From Allochromatium vinosum DSM 180 (GTDB lineage Bacteria > Pseudomonadota > Gammaproteobacteria > Chromatiales > Chromatiaceae): a DNA stretch of 64,000 nt. The first letter of the stretch is position 1, and every line of letters begins with the position of its first letter. The notes under the pieces were generated by a model. That model worked only from the letters and a program-made list of their open reading frames with translations. It was not told where the DNA came from and searched no databases. The stretch covers positions 1,958,501 to 2,022,500 of the forward strand of contig NC_013851.1 of NCBI RefSeq assembly GCF_000025485.1, written 5' to 3'. The position numbers and the translations under genes were made by a program. Shown here in pieces: positions 29,748 through 37,062 of this stretch.

Positions 29748-29796
29748 GGCTCCATACTCTCAAGGTTGGAGCCTCCGAGAAACCCGGGGCGGTTCA

Positions 29797-30061
29797 GACC
29801 GGCGGCGCGGTGGATCTGGCGTTGATGCAGAACCAGGAACGCGTCGACATGGGATCGGGCGTCAACGCGCTTGAGGAACGCTCACACCTACTGTCCGAAC
29901 GGATTCCGCCGCTCGCCCAGGCACATCGCCGATTGCTCCTGCTGGCGATGCTCCAGGCCGGTTTTGCGCCCATGCCCTCGGAATGGTGGCACTATTCCTA
30001 TGGCGATGGCTATTGGGCGGCGTATGCGCAGCAACCCCAGGCGATCTACGGTCAGGTTTGA
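29797..30061 (+). pseudogene. C-terminal remnant of an M15-family D-Ala-D-Ala dipeptidase
   Basis: About 87 codons in frame with no start of their own, beginning at the IS3 end. Motifs GGAVDL, ERSHLL and SEWWHYSYGD match the C-terminal half of VanX/DdpX-type zinc dipeptidases, including the Glu and His near the end. The N-terminal part and the first zinc-binding His are missing and not seen on the far side of the IS nest. It ends at TGA 30061, 10 bases before the convergent DUF2269 gene. Confidence 0.75.
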
Positions 30062-30070
30062 GCAGGTCGT

Positions 30071-30559
30071 TCAAACTGGCTTGGCCACCATGACCCCGAC
30101 GGCGACCAGCAGCAGCACGGTCGCCGCCACACCCCACACGGCCCAGCGCCGCCCCGCCCGCCAGTAGCTCGCCGGAATCTCCCCGCTTTCAGCGAAGGCC
30201 CGCGCCTGCCGACCCTGGCGGATCTGCGCCGGGACCAGCACGCCGGCCCAGAGCGCGCCCGAGAGGGCCAGCAACCCCTGTCCCCAGACCAACCAGCCGA
30301 CGTTCAGGACATCGAGGCCCGCGACGAGCGCCGCCCCGTAGCCGCCGAGCGCGAGCAGCACCACACCGCCGACGGTGAACCAAACGTCCGTGATGACCAC
30401 CAGCCGTTGGGCGAAGGCCAACACACGCGGATCGCGGGTCCGGTGGGCGGCGAGTTTCCAGATCAGGGTGACGATCGCGTTGCCGACCAGCAGCACGACG
30501 CCGATGAGATGGAGTGTTTTCAAACCGGCGTAGAGCATGGCAGCAAGTCCGTGTGGCAA
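30071..30559 (-). CDS. DUF2269-family integral membrane protein
   Basis: 162 residues, four predicted membrane helices (about 8-32, 53-78, 84-108 and 138-160), with HLIGVVLLVGNAIVTLIWK typical of the DUF2269 family. Function unknown. ATG 30538 (MLYAGLKTLH) is an alternative start. Divergent from phhB. Confidence 0.7.
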   Translation of the reverse strand: MPHGLAAMLYAGLKTLHLIGVVLLVGNAIVTLIWKLAAHRTRDPRVLAFAQRLVVITDVWFTVGGVVLLALGGYGAALVAGLDVLNVGWLVWGQGLLALSGALWAGVLVPAQIRQGRQARAFAESGEIPASYWRAGRRWAVWGVAATVLLLVAVGVMVAKPV

Positions 30560-30630
30560 TCAGGAGACCGTGCGCCCATATCCGCACTCAGATCCCAAAA
30601 AACCGCCCGATATACCGACTGGAGACAGCG

Positions 30631-30957
30631 ATGTCTACGACACGACTCGATACCGATACCTTGACGACCGCCCTCACCGACCTCAACGCCTTGGGCCAGG
30701 GCGGCTGGTCGCTCTCCGGCGGCCAGTTGTGCAAAACCTTCGTCTTCACGGACTTCGTACGCGCCTTCGGCTTCATGACCCAGGTGGCCCTGATCGCCGA
30801 GTCCATGAACCATCATCCCGACTGGAGCAACGTCTACGGACAGGTGCGCGTGGCACTGAGCACGCATGAGAGCGGCGGGATCACCGAGCGCGATATTGCG
30901 CTTGCGCGGCAGATGGAGCGGTTGGTGGCGATCGCTGAAATGCACGTCACTCAGTGA
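30631..30957 (+). CDS. phhB: Pterin-4a-carbinolamine dehydratase
   Basis: 108 residues. It dehydrates 4a-hydroxytetrahydropterin in pterin cofactor recycling. The signature MNHHPDWSNVYGQVRVALSTH includes the catalytic His pair, and GGITERDIALA follows. The start at 30631 has GGAGA 5 bases upstream. No aromatic hydroxylase lies in the window, so its partner is not known; stand-alone copies are also proposed to aid molybdopterin or folate metabolism. Confidence 0.9.
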   Translation: MSTTRLDTDTLTTALTDLNALGQGGWSLSGGQLCKTFVFTDFVRAFGFMTQVALIAESMNHHPDWSNVYGQVRVALSTHESGGITERDIALARQMERLVAIAEMHVTQ

Positions 30958-31172
30958 CCGTAGACGTCGGCCAGACCGTCCAACTCCTTCGCGCGTTCGG
31001 CCGTTTCCCGCAACACGCAGTCGGCGGCCATCACACGATGGAGCGTCCCACCTTCGGGGTCGAGGTAGAAGTCGCAGTTCGCATCCCGATACTGAATCCA
31101 CAACCGCTGCGCCGACTGAAGCGCTTTCCGGCGTTCAGCCGACAGCTGGCCCCAAGCAATCGCGGCGCTCAC
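30951..31172 (-). CDS. LprI/DUF1311-like fragment
   Basis: 73 residues that match only the C-terminal half of the lysozyme-inhibitor LprI (DUF1311) family: LQSAQRLWIQYRDANCDF and a Cys near AADCVLRETAERA. The N-terminal half, with signal peptide and first Cys pair, is absent, and the start overlaps the NifX-family gene by 4 bases. Probably a remnant, though the overlap could allow translation. Confidence 0.5.
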   Translation of the reverse strand: MSAAIAWGQLSAERRKALQSAQRLWIQYRDANCDFYLDPEGGTLHRVMAADCVLRETAERAKELDGLADVYGH

Positions 31173-31540
31173 CCATGCCCATGCGCGACGCTGTCGGCAC
31201 AGGGAGCCGCGCCCGTCAGCCGACCGGCCAGATAGGCTTGCAGCGCCTCGCCGACCGTTCCGCCGGCTCCGGTTGCGGTCTCGATACCGGCTTCATGGAA
31301 AAAGGCGATGGCGCGTCCGCCCATGCCGCCGCTGATCATCACCTGAGCGCCTTGCTGATGGATGAAAGCGGGAATCTGCCCCGGTTCATGCGCTTCAGCG
31401 AAGGGATTGGCTACTACTTCAGAGGTCCGCACGCCCCCCTGCTCCAGCTCGGCCAGCACGAAATAGGGGGCGTGCCCGAAATGCTGGGCGACGGGACTGT
31501 CGAGTCCCTGGTTGGTTTCAGCGGTTACGGCAATCTTCAT
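31169..31540 (-). CDS. NifX/NifB-family metal-cluster binding protein, copy B
   Basis: 123 residues, Fe-Mo cofactor-binding fold (MKIAVTAETNQGLDSPVAQHFGHAPYF, SGGMGGRAI). The family carries Fe-S or Mo clusters; the Desulfovibrio orange protein belongs to it. The C-terminus CADSVAHGHG is a possible metal-binding tail. It follows the MinD-type gene (32-base gap) and is the fourth related gene of this run. Confidence 0.85.
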   Translation of the reverse strand: MKIAVTAETNQGLDSPVAQHFGHAPYFVLAELEQGGVRTSEVVANPFAEAHEPGQIPAFIHQQGAQVMISGGMGGRAIAFFHEAGIETATGAGGTVGEALQAYLAGRLTGAAPCADSVAHGHG

Positions 31541-31571
31541 GCGGTCAACTCCAAGTGAATGATATCGTCGA

Positions 31572-32477
31572 TCAAGCCGATCCGGCCGTGTGGCCGAGAG
31601 GCGCTTGTAAAGTCGTCCAGAGTGCGGCGAGCGCCCGGCTCACCGGTGCCTCCGGACGATGGGCCGTCACCGGCCGTCCGGCGGCCAGCGCCTCGGCCAG
31701 GCTCAGGTCGAACGGCAACCGGGCGATCGTGGCCACACCCAACGCCGCACCCAGTTCCTCGATGGCACGCGTGCCCTCAGGATAGAGATCGGCCTTGTTG
31801 ATACAGATCCGTGCCGGTACCCGGAAATGTCGTACCGTCGCCAGGGCGCGCTCCAGATCCTCGCGCCCCGAGACTGTCGGCTCAGTCACCAGCAACGCCA
31901 GACTGGCCCCGGACACGGCGGCGATCACCGGACAGCCGATGCCCGGCGGGCCATCGACGAGGAGACCCGCACAGCCCTCCGCTTCGGCCTGAGCGCGCGC
32001 CCGGCGCTTGACGGCTGTCACCAGCTTGCCCGAGTTCTCCTGGCCCGGATTCAGATGGGCATGGTGCAGCGGACCATAGGGCGTCTCGGAACGCCGACAG
32101 GTACCGACCGTCTGCGGCACCAATGACAGCGCCTCACTGGGACAGCGATCGAGACAGGCCCCGCAACCTTCGCAGGCGATCGGATCGACCTGCCAGCGCC
32201 CATCGATCTGCGCCAGCGCCTCGTAACGGCAGGCGGCTTCACAGGCGCCGCAGTCGCTACAGGTGTCGCGGTCGATGACCGCCACCGCGCCGCTGACGAA
32301 GGGCTCGGCCACTGTGGCGCGGGCCTCCAGCAGTAGCGCCAGATTGGCGGCGTCCACATCGGCATCGGCCAACAGCCAGCGCCCCGGCTGGGCCAGGGCC
32401 GCCTGATGGGCCAGCGCCGCAGTGACACTGGTCTTGCCGGTGCCGCCCTTGCCGCTGAGTATCACGATCTCCTTCAT
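31572..32477 (-). CDS. MinD/ParA-type ATPase with ferredoxin insert, copy B
   Basis: 301 residues. Deviant Walker A SGKGGTGKT (8-16), then two 4Fe-4S motifs inserted in the fold (CSDCGACEAAC and CEGCGACLDRC, about 74-120), then DGPPGIGCPV (Walker B region). Such proteins of the Mrp/MinD group are thought to carry or load metal clusters. The start at 32477 overlaps copy A by 4 bases, so the two are translationally coupled and may form a heterodimer. Confidence 0.9.
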   Translation of the reverse strand: MKEIVILSGKGGTGKTSVTAALAHQAALAQPGRWLLADADVDAANLALLLEARATVAEPFVSGAVAVIDRDTCSDCGACEAACRYEALAQIDGRWQVDPIACEGCGACLDRCPSEALSLVPQTVGTCRRSETPYGPLHHAHLNPGQENSGKLVTAVKRRARAQAEAEGCAGLLVDGPPGIGCPVIAAVSGASLALLVTEPTVSGREDLERALATVRHFRVPARICINKADLYPEGTRAIEELGAALGVATIARLPFDLSLAEALAAGRPVTAHRPEAPVSRALAALWTTLQAPLGHTAGSA

Positions 32478-33364
32478 GCTCCGCTCACCTCGCACCGCAG
32501 ACGCTCCAACAGATGGCGTATCGCGGGGCGATACTCGGGCGCGGCCGCCAGCAGCGACTGGCCGCGCGCCAGCGCCTCGGCCAGCCGCCGCTCCAGCGGA
32601 AGGCGGAGCGCGATCGGCAGCCCCTGCTCGGCGCAATAGGCGTCGATCGGGGCCTGGCCGATGCCGTCGCGATTGATCACTACCCAGGCCGGTAGCCCCA
32701 GCTCCTGGACGATGCCCACCACCTGCCGCAGATCATGCAGACCAAAGGCGGTCGGCTCAGTCACCAGGATCACCGCATCGGCCCCGCGCAGGGTCTCGAC
32801 CACGGGGCAGGAGGCACCGGGCGGGGCGTCGCGGATCTCGATCCAGGGCGACGGACGTGCGGATACGGATACAGACGCGGACTCGGTCGTAGGCGGCCAG
32901 TGCTTCAGGGCTCGCAACACCGGCAGCCCCATCGGCTGACCGATGCGCAGCAGGCCCTGCGCCAGATCGATGCCCTCGGGCGTCCAGCCGGCTTCGATCC
33001 GACCGACCGTCAGCGGCTCTTCGTGAATGGCCTGTTCGGGACAGATCCAGGTGCAGCGTCCGCAGCCATGGCAGAGATCATCGAACACCAGCACGGCGCC
33101 GCCAACGACGGCCAGGGCATTGAACCGACAGACCTCGGCACAGCGCCCGCAGGCGGTGCAACGCTCGGCGTCCACGCGCGGCACGGGGCGCGTGACCTCC
33201 GCCCCGCTCGACCACTGCGGATGCAGAAACAGCGCCGCGTTCGGCGCTTCCACGTCGCAGTCGAGCACGCGCACCGCCTGGGTTTCCGCCGCGACCTGGG
33301 CCAGTGCGGTCGCGAGCGTCGTCTTACCCGTGCCGCCCTTGCCGCTGGCTACCACCACACGCAT
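32474..33364 (-). CDS. MinD/ParA-type ATPase with ferredoxin insert, copy A
   Basis: 296 residues. Walker A SGKGGTGKT (7-15), two 4Fe-4S motifs (CTACGRCAEVC and CHGCGRCTWIC, about 69-110), and DAPPGASCPV. Paralog of the next gene, sharing the pattern 'Walker A - two ferredoxin motifs - D-x-PPG'. It begins 5 bases after the NifX-family gene copy A. Probable role: ATP-driven assembly or transfer of a metal-sulfur cluster held by the NifX-family partners. Confidence 0.9.
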   Translation of the reverse strand: MRVVVASGKGGTGKTTLATALAQVAAETQAVRVLDCDVEAPNAALFLHPQWSSGAEVTRPVPRVDAERCTACGRCAEVCRFNALAVVGGAVLVFDDLCHGCGRCTWICPEQAIHEEPLTVGRIEAGWTPEGIDLAQGLLRIGQPMGLPVLRALKHWPPTTESASVSVSARPSPWIEIRDAPPGASCPVVETLRGADAVILVTEPTAFGLHDLRQVVGIVQELGLPAWVVINRDGIGQAPIDAYCAEQGLPIALRLPLERRLAEALARGQSLLAAAPEYRPAIRHLLERLRCEVSGA

Positions 33365-33369
33365 CGGCG

Positions 33370-33744
33370 TCAGCCTCCGTGATGACCGTCGTGGCTGGCC
33401 GCCTCGGCCGCGCGCAGGGCGCCGGCGCGAAACTGGTCTAGCAACTGACGCCCGATCAGGGCGTCCTGCCCTTCGGGGGCCAGTAAGGTGCGGAGGCCGG
33501 CGGCGTGCAGCGTGGTCCAGGCTTTCGGCCCATAGGCGCCGCTGACCACGGCTTGCGCGCCCTGAGAGGCAAGGAACTGCGCCGCGCGCACGCCGGCACC
33601 GCCGTCAGCCTCCAGCGCCGGATTGGGGAGACATGTCCACTCGCCGCTTTCGCTGTCGACCAGGACGAAGAACGGCGCACGCCCAAAACGGGCATCGAAG
33701 GCGGCCTCGAGCGTGTCACCGGCCATCGAGATCGCCAGTTTCAT
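33370..33744 (-). CDS. NifX/NifB-family metal-cluster binding protein, copy A
   Basis: 124 residues, same fold as copy B (MKLAISMAGDTLEAAFDARFGRAPFF, SGAYGPKAW), ending in the His-rich tail SHDGHHGG. Its stop lies 5 bases before copy A of the MinD-type gene and its start overlaps the DUF5320 stop by 4 bases (ATGA). Likely holds the cluster handled by the ATPases. Confidence 0.85.
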   Translation of the reverse strand: MKLAISMAGDTLEAAFDARFGRAPFFVLVDSESGEWTCLPNPALEADGGAGVRAAQFLASQGAQAVVSGAYGPKAWTTLHAAGLRTLLAPEGQDALIGRQLLDQFRAGALRAAEAASHDGHHGG

Positions 33745-33977
33745 CGCGCCGACTCCGACAGGACACCACGCTCCAACTGTTCCAGCTGCACGCGCAACTG
33801 GGCGATCTCTTCACTCAACGGCCTGGCGGCCGCTGAAACACCGAATTCCGAACGCCCCAGGCGACCGAAACCCTGACCGGCCATGGCGCGTCGACCACGG
33901 CCACAGGGACCGCGTCCACGTCCTTGACCCTGACCCCGTCCGGCTCCACGCGGACCTGTTCCATCTTGCATCGGCAT
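33741..33977 (-). CDS. DUF5320-type small protein
   Basis: 78 residues. Opening MPMQDGTGPRGAGRGQGQG and a Gly/Arg-rich segment with one Cys, then a coiled-coil C-terminus (LSEEIAQLRVQLEQLERG). This is the usual pattern of DUF5320 proteins found beside NifX/MinD genes in anaerobes. Function unknown; the coil may mediate oligomerisation. It is the first gene of the minus-strand cluster. Confidence 0.8.
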   Translation of the reverse strand: MPMQDGTGPRGAGRGQGQGRGRGPCGRGRRAMAGQGFGRLGRSEFGVSAAARPLSEEIAQLRVQLEQLERGVLSESAR

Positions 33978-34187
33978 TGTTGGACTCCTCGTCGGTGGCG
34001 GATGGGCCGTGAACGCCGGTGATTGCATCAGCCCGACGGCCTCTATCCACCTGAATCAATTCGCGTCGCGGTGTCCGACATCGGATCGGAACCACCCGGA
34101 CTCCGGGACCGCGATAGGATCGCCATCCGTGTTGGAAGTATCCGTCTATTCCCGATCGATTTACCCTGACATTTCGCAATGCCAGTC

Positions 34188-34199
34188 GCACATATGTGC
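34188..34199. promoter_or_regulatory. Perfect palindrome between DUF5320 and DUF134 genes
   Basis: GCACATATGTGC, 12 bases and perfectly symmetrical, 55 bases before the DUF134 start in the 276-base divergent region. Good candidate operator for the DUF134 regulator. Confidence 0.5.
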
Positions 34200-34253
34200 A
34201 TTTCAATAGACGCCACATCCAACCCCTGTCGATCCACCCAGGAGCCTCTGTTC

Positions 34254-34565
34254 ATGCCCAGACACCGCCGCACACGCCGGATTGGCTTCGATCCCGGCGA
34301 ACTCTGCTTCAAACCCTGCGGACGACGCGGACGTCAGCTCGAAACCCTCACGCTGCGCCCGGATGAGCTCGAAGCCCTGCGTCTGATGGATCTCGAAGGG
34401 CTGTACCAGGAGGAAGCCGCCGAACGGCTGGGGGTGTCGCGCACCACGCTGTCGCGCACGCTGGCGCGGGCGCGGCAGACCGTCGCCGCCGCCTTGATCG
34501 GCGGCCGGCGGCTCGTGCTCGAACCGCCGTCTCCGCCGTCAGTCGTCGAACAGAACCAGGAGTAG
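34254..34565 (+). CDS. DUF134-family DNA-binding regulator
   Basis: 103 residues. N-terminal FKPCGRRG segment and a helix-turn-helix like sigma region 4 (LYQEEAAERLGVSRTTLSRTLARAR). DUF134 proteins occur next to NifX/MinD clusters and are likely transcription regulators. The start at 34254 has GGAG upstream; the longer frame from 34179 would cover the palindrome and is rejected. Divergent from the cluster it probably controls. Confidence 0.85.
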   Translation: MPRHRRTRRIGFDPGELCFKPCGRRGRQLETLTLRPDELEALRLMDLEGLYQEEAAERLGVSRTTLSRTLARARQTVAAALIGGRRLVLEPPSPPSVVEQNQE

Positions 34566-34688
34566 ACAGTCCAGTCTCCGATCGTCGGCAAGCGCATATC
34601 GGCGCCGTCTCGACTAGACTGCGACTGGAATCCGTTGTGGCCTGGTCAAGGCCGCACGGTCGACATCCACTCCGATGAGGACTCCGTC

Positions 34689-35135
34689 ATGTTCAAGTTC
34701 GATGTGATTCGGATCGCGACCATCGCCGCCCTCGGCGCGCTGTCGGTCCAGTGGGGAACGGTCCGGGCCGACCAGTCACCGCCGACGGGAGTGGCAGCAA
34801 AGCTGGAGGTCAAGGTGTTGGAGGCTCCGCAGCAGACAGGTTACGAAGCGCTCTACCGGATGGAGGTCATTTCTGTGTTGCAATCCAGCATCCGGGTGAA
34901 GCCGGGCGACATCATCCGCGTGCGCTCCCGTCTCGCCGGCCCGGATACGCCGGATCAGAGCCTCAAGCCGCGCGGCTGGATCGGAACCGCTTATCTGAAC
35001 CCGGACCCCCGAGCCATCGGACCGGAGGCGCGTTTCCAGTTCGTCGGGGCAGCCAACGGTGACAGTTTCGCAGAGCTTCCGCCCACGCCCCCTTCGGTGC
35101 GGTGGATCGAATATCCGCGCGAGGGCACTGAATGA
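34689..35135 (+). CDS. Small exported protein, unknown
   Basis: 148 residues. Signal peptide 1-25 (IATIAALGALSVQWGTVRA), mature domain of about 120 residues with beta-strand character (VSIRVKPGDIIRVRSRL-type segment). No cofactor motif. It overlaps the next gene by 4 bases, suggesting co-expression. It may be periplasmic; function not known. Confidence 0.6.
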   Translation: MFKFDVIRIATIAALGALSVQWGTVRADQSPPTGVAAKLEVKVLEAPQQTGYEALYRMEVISVLQSSIRVKPGDIIRVRSRLAGPDTPDQSLKPRGWIGTAYLNPDPRAIGPEARFQFVGAANGDSFAELPPTPPSVRWIEYPREGTE

Positions 35136-35689
35136 ACGCCGAGATCGTCGGGCAATGCTGGAACTGCCGGGCCGCTCTGAGCCAATCGGACTACGGGCGC
35201 GAGGCCGACTGCCTGGCGTGCGGCAAGCCGCCCCATGTCGGCCGCAACTGCCGCCACTATGCCACCGGCCGCCCCAACGATTGCCTGGCCCCCCTGGCCG
35301 AGCGCGCGCTCGACAAGACGCGGAGTGGTGGCATCAGGGATGAGCACCGCGCCGATCAGCAGATCGGCGTCCGGCACCTCGCGTGCGGATGTGGCGCGGT
35401 CGGCGTGCAGCACGCGATGGCCATGTTGGGTCAGCTCCATTGCCGCCCGACATCCGTAGCGGTCAAGGCGGTGCCGAATGGCGCGATGATCGTCCGGGCC
35501 AGGCAAGCAAGAAGCGTCCCGCGTTGGCGAGCTGGCGCCGAAGCAGCGTCCAATTCTCCTGGCGCCGCTGTGCCACCTGACACCGCAGCAACCGCGCACG
35601 CTGGGCACGATCCATCTGCTCCAGGAGCGCGGCCCAGAGCGTATCCTCCACGTTGTAGAACCGCCCCTCGGCCAGACAAACAGGTATGA
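35132..35689 (+). CDS. Zinc-ribbon protein with aberrant C-terminus
   Basis: The first 62 or so residues are well formed: CWNC ... CLACG ... CRHY ... APLAERALDKTR, like small gammaproteobacterial zinc-ribbon proteins whose next residues are normally ANFCDxF. Here the frame leaves that pattern at about 35320 and continues for 120 residues of Ala/Arg-rich sequence antisense to other genes. The natural end has probably been lost by a rearrangement at about 35320. Overlaps the exported-protein gene by 4 bases. Confidence 0.45.
   Translation: MNAEIVGQCWNCRAALSQSDYGREADCLACGKPPHVGRNCRHYATGRPNDCLAPLAERALDKTRSGGIRDEHRADQQIGVRHLACGCGAVGVQHAMAMLGQLHCRPTSVAVKAVPNGAMIVRARQARSVPRWRAGAEAASNSPGAAVPPDTAATAHAGHDPSAPGARPRAYPPRCRTAPRPDKQV
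35320..35510 (-). pseudogene. Probable alanine dehydrogenase remnant
   Basis: A minus-strand stretch of about 60 codons reads AAMELTQHGHRVLHADRA ... DADLLIGAVLIPDATTPRLV, resembling the NAD-binding domain of alanine dehydrogenase, but internally shortened and without ends. It lies between the broken zinc-ribbon gene and the GTPase gene, whose last residues may also be altered. The assignment rests on one motif. Confidence 0.4.
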
Positions 35690-37016
35690 CATGGGCGATG
35701 GGTACGTCGAGGTCGGTCGCCAGGGCGGCGACCGCCGCCTGGATACTCATCGCCTTGAGACAGGTCGTGTCGGTGAGATCGTAGGGCGGTCGCCACTCGC
35801 GCAGTGGACGCAATTGATCGATATGCGTGACGACCACCAGCACGGGCGGCGGACGCCGATCGATCCGCGCGGCCAGCGCCGTGCGCAGAGCTTGCAGTGT
35901 CCGGCGCTCGGATTGACGATCCGGTCGGTGCGCCGCACTCACCCAGAGAATGGCGTCAGCCACGTTGGCTGCATCGTGCAGGGTCTGGTAGCTCAGCCGC
36001 TCAGCACCTAGCGAATCCAGAATCAGCGCCTGATCGAGACCGTCGTGCTCCAACCGATAGGGCGTGAGCGCCCGCGTGGTGTCCGGCAGGATGTCGACCG
36101 CCGCGCGCGGATGCCCGAAGAGTGCGTTGATGAGGCTCGACTTACCGGCGTTCGAACGTCCGAGCACCAGAAAACGCATTGGCTCCTGTTCCAGATGCTC
36201 GCGGGGTGCGCGTTCGATCTCGACGGCACGCTCCAGGTCGCGTCGCGAATCCCGGGTCAGCCGCTCGACCGGCTCGGCGTCGTTCAGCGGCAGGCGCCCG
36301 CTGTAGAGTTCGATGGCGTAGCGCCCGACCTGGCGCACATATTCCTGGAGCAGCCAGCGATAGAGATCCTCGCGTGCCGCCGCAAAGCCGCGCTGGCGCA
36401 GCTGACCCAGGGCTTCGTTCAACAGAGCGCCGACCGGGTTGAGGACCAGATGACCAGCGCGATAGAGACTCAGCACCCGCTCGGCAAACCCCCGCCAGCG
36501 ATAGGCGCGCGCCAGCGTGCCGATGGTCAGACGATGACTCAGCGGGACGTGCTCGGTGATACTTCGTCGCAGATCGCGGCTCGCGCGCTCGATGATGAGC
36601 AGGGCGTGCGGGACACGCAGTTCGAGCAGGGGGGTCTCGACCTCGGGATGGAAATGACCGGCGACCCGCTCCAGGGTACGCAGGGCGAGCACCCCAAGCC
36701 GCATCTCTTCGTCGAGCGGCCAATCGGCCGGGTCGAGCGTCTCGGCCAGCTCCTCGACCTGGGTCCAGGCCCCGTCGGCGGATGGCGGCCAGGCCGGGTC
36801 CGGTCCCGTGTGTTCCAGATCGAGCGCGGCACGCTCGCGTCGCCTGAGCCAGAACTGCACGCCGAATCCGAGCAGTCCGCAGAGGATGATGGTGGCGAAC
36901 CAGTAGAGCGCCGCGTCGTGCTGGTGCAGCCAGACGAATCCCAGCGGCAGGAGCGCGACGAAGGGCACCAGCCACAGCAGCAGCGAGACCAGCCACCAGG
37001 GATCGATTCGATTCAT
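35463..37016 (-). CDS. Membrane-anchored P-loop GTPase
   Basis: 517 residues from MNRIDPWW (start 37016). Two N-terminal membrane helices (about 6-28 and 38-55), a helical region, then a GTPase domain: G1 GRSNAGKSS near residue 288, an SLG motif in place of the usual DxxG (DSLGAE), and THID in place of NKxD. It resembles the dynamin-like/HSR1-related GTPases found in pairs. The C-terminal 15 residues run into the region of rearrangement. Followed upstream by a second GTPase gene in the same direction, 46 bases apart; the two probably function together. Confidence 0.75.
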   Translation of the reverse strand: MNRIDPWWLVSLLLWLVPFVALLPLGFVWLHQHDAALYWFATIILCGLLGFGVQFWLRRRERAALDLEHTGPDPAWPPSADGAWTQVEELAETLDPADWPLDEEMRLGVLALRTLERVAGHFHPEVETPLLELRVPHALLIIERASRDLRRSITEHVPLSHRLTIGTLARAYRWRGFAERVLSLYRAGHLVLNPVGALLNEALGQLRQRGFAAAREDLYRWLLQEYVRQVGRYAIELYSGRLPLNDAEPVERLTRDSRRDLERAVEIERAPREHLEQEPMRFLVLGRSNAGKSSLINALFGHPRAAVDILPDTTRALTPYRLEHDGLDQALILDSLGAERLSYQTLHDAANVADAILWVSAAHRPDRQSERRTLQALRTALAARIDRRPPPVLVVVTHIDQLRPLREWRPPYDLTDTTCLKAMSIQAAVAALATDLDVPIAHVIPVCLAEGRFYNVEDTLWAALLEQMDRAQRARLLRCQVAQRRQENWTLLRRQLANAGRFLLAWPGRSSRHSAPP

Positions 37017-37062
37017 CTTGCGTCCCCCTCCCCCCGTCATGAGCGTGCGCGCACCAAAGCGC

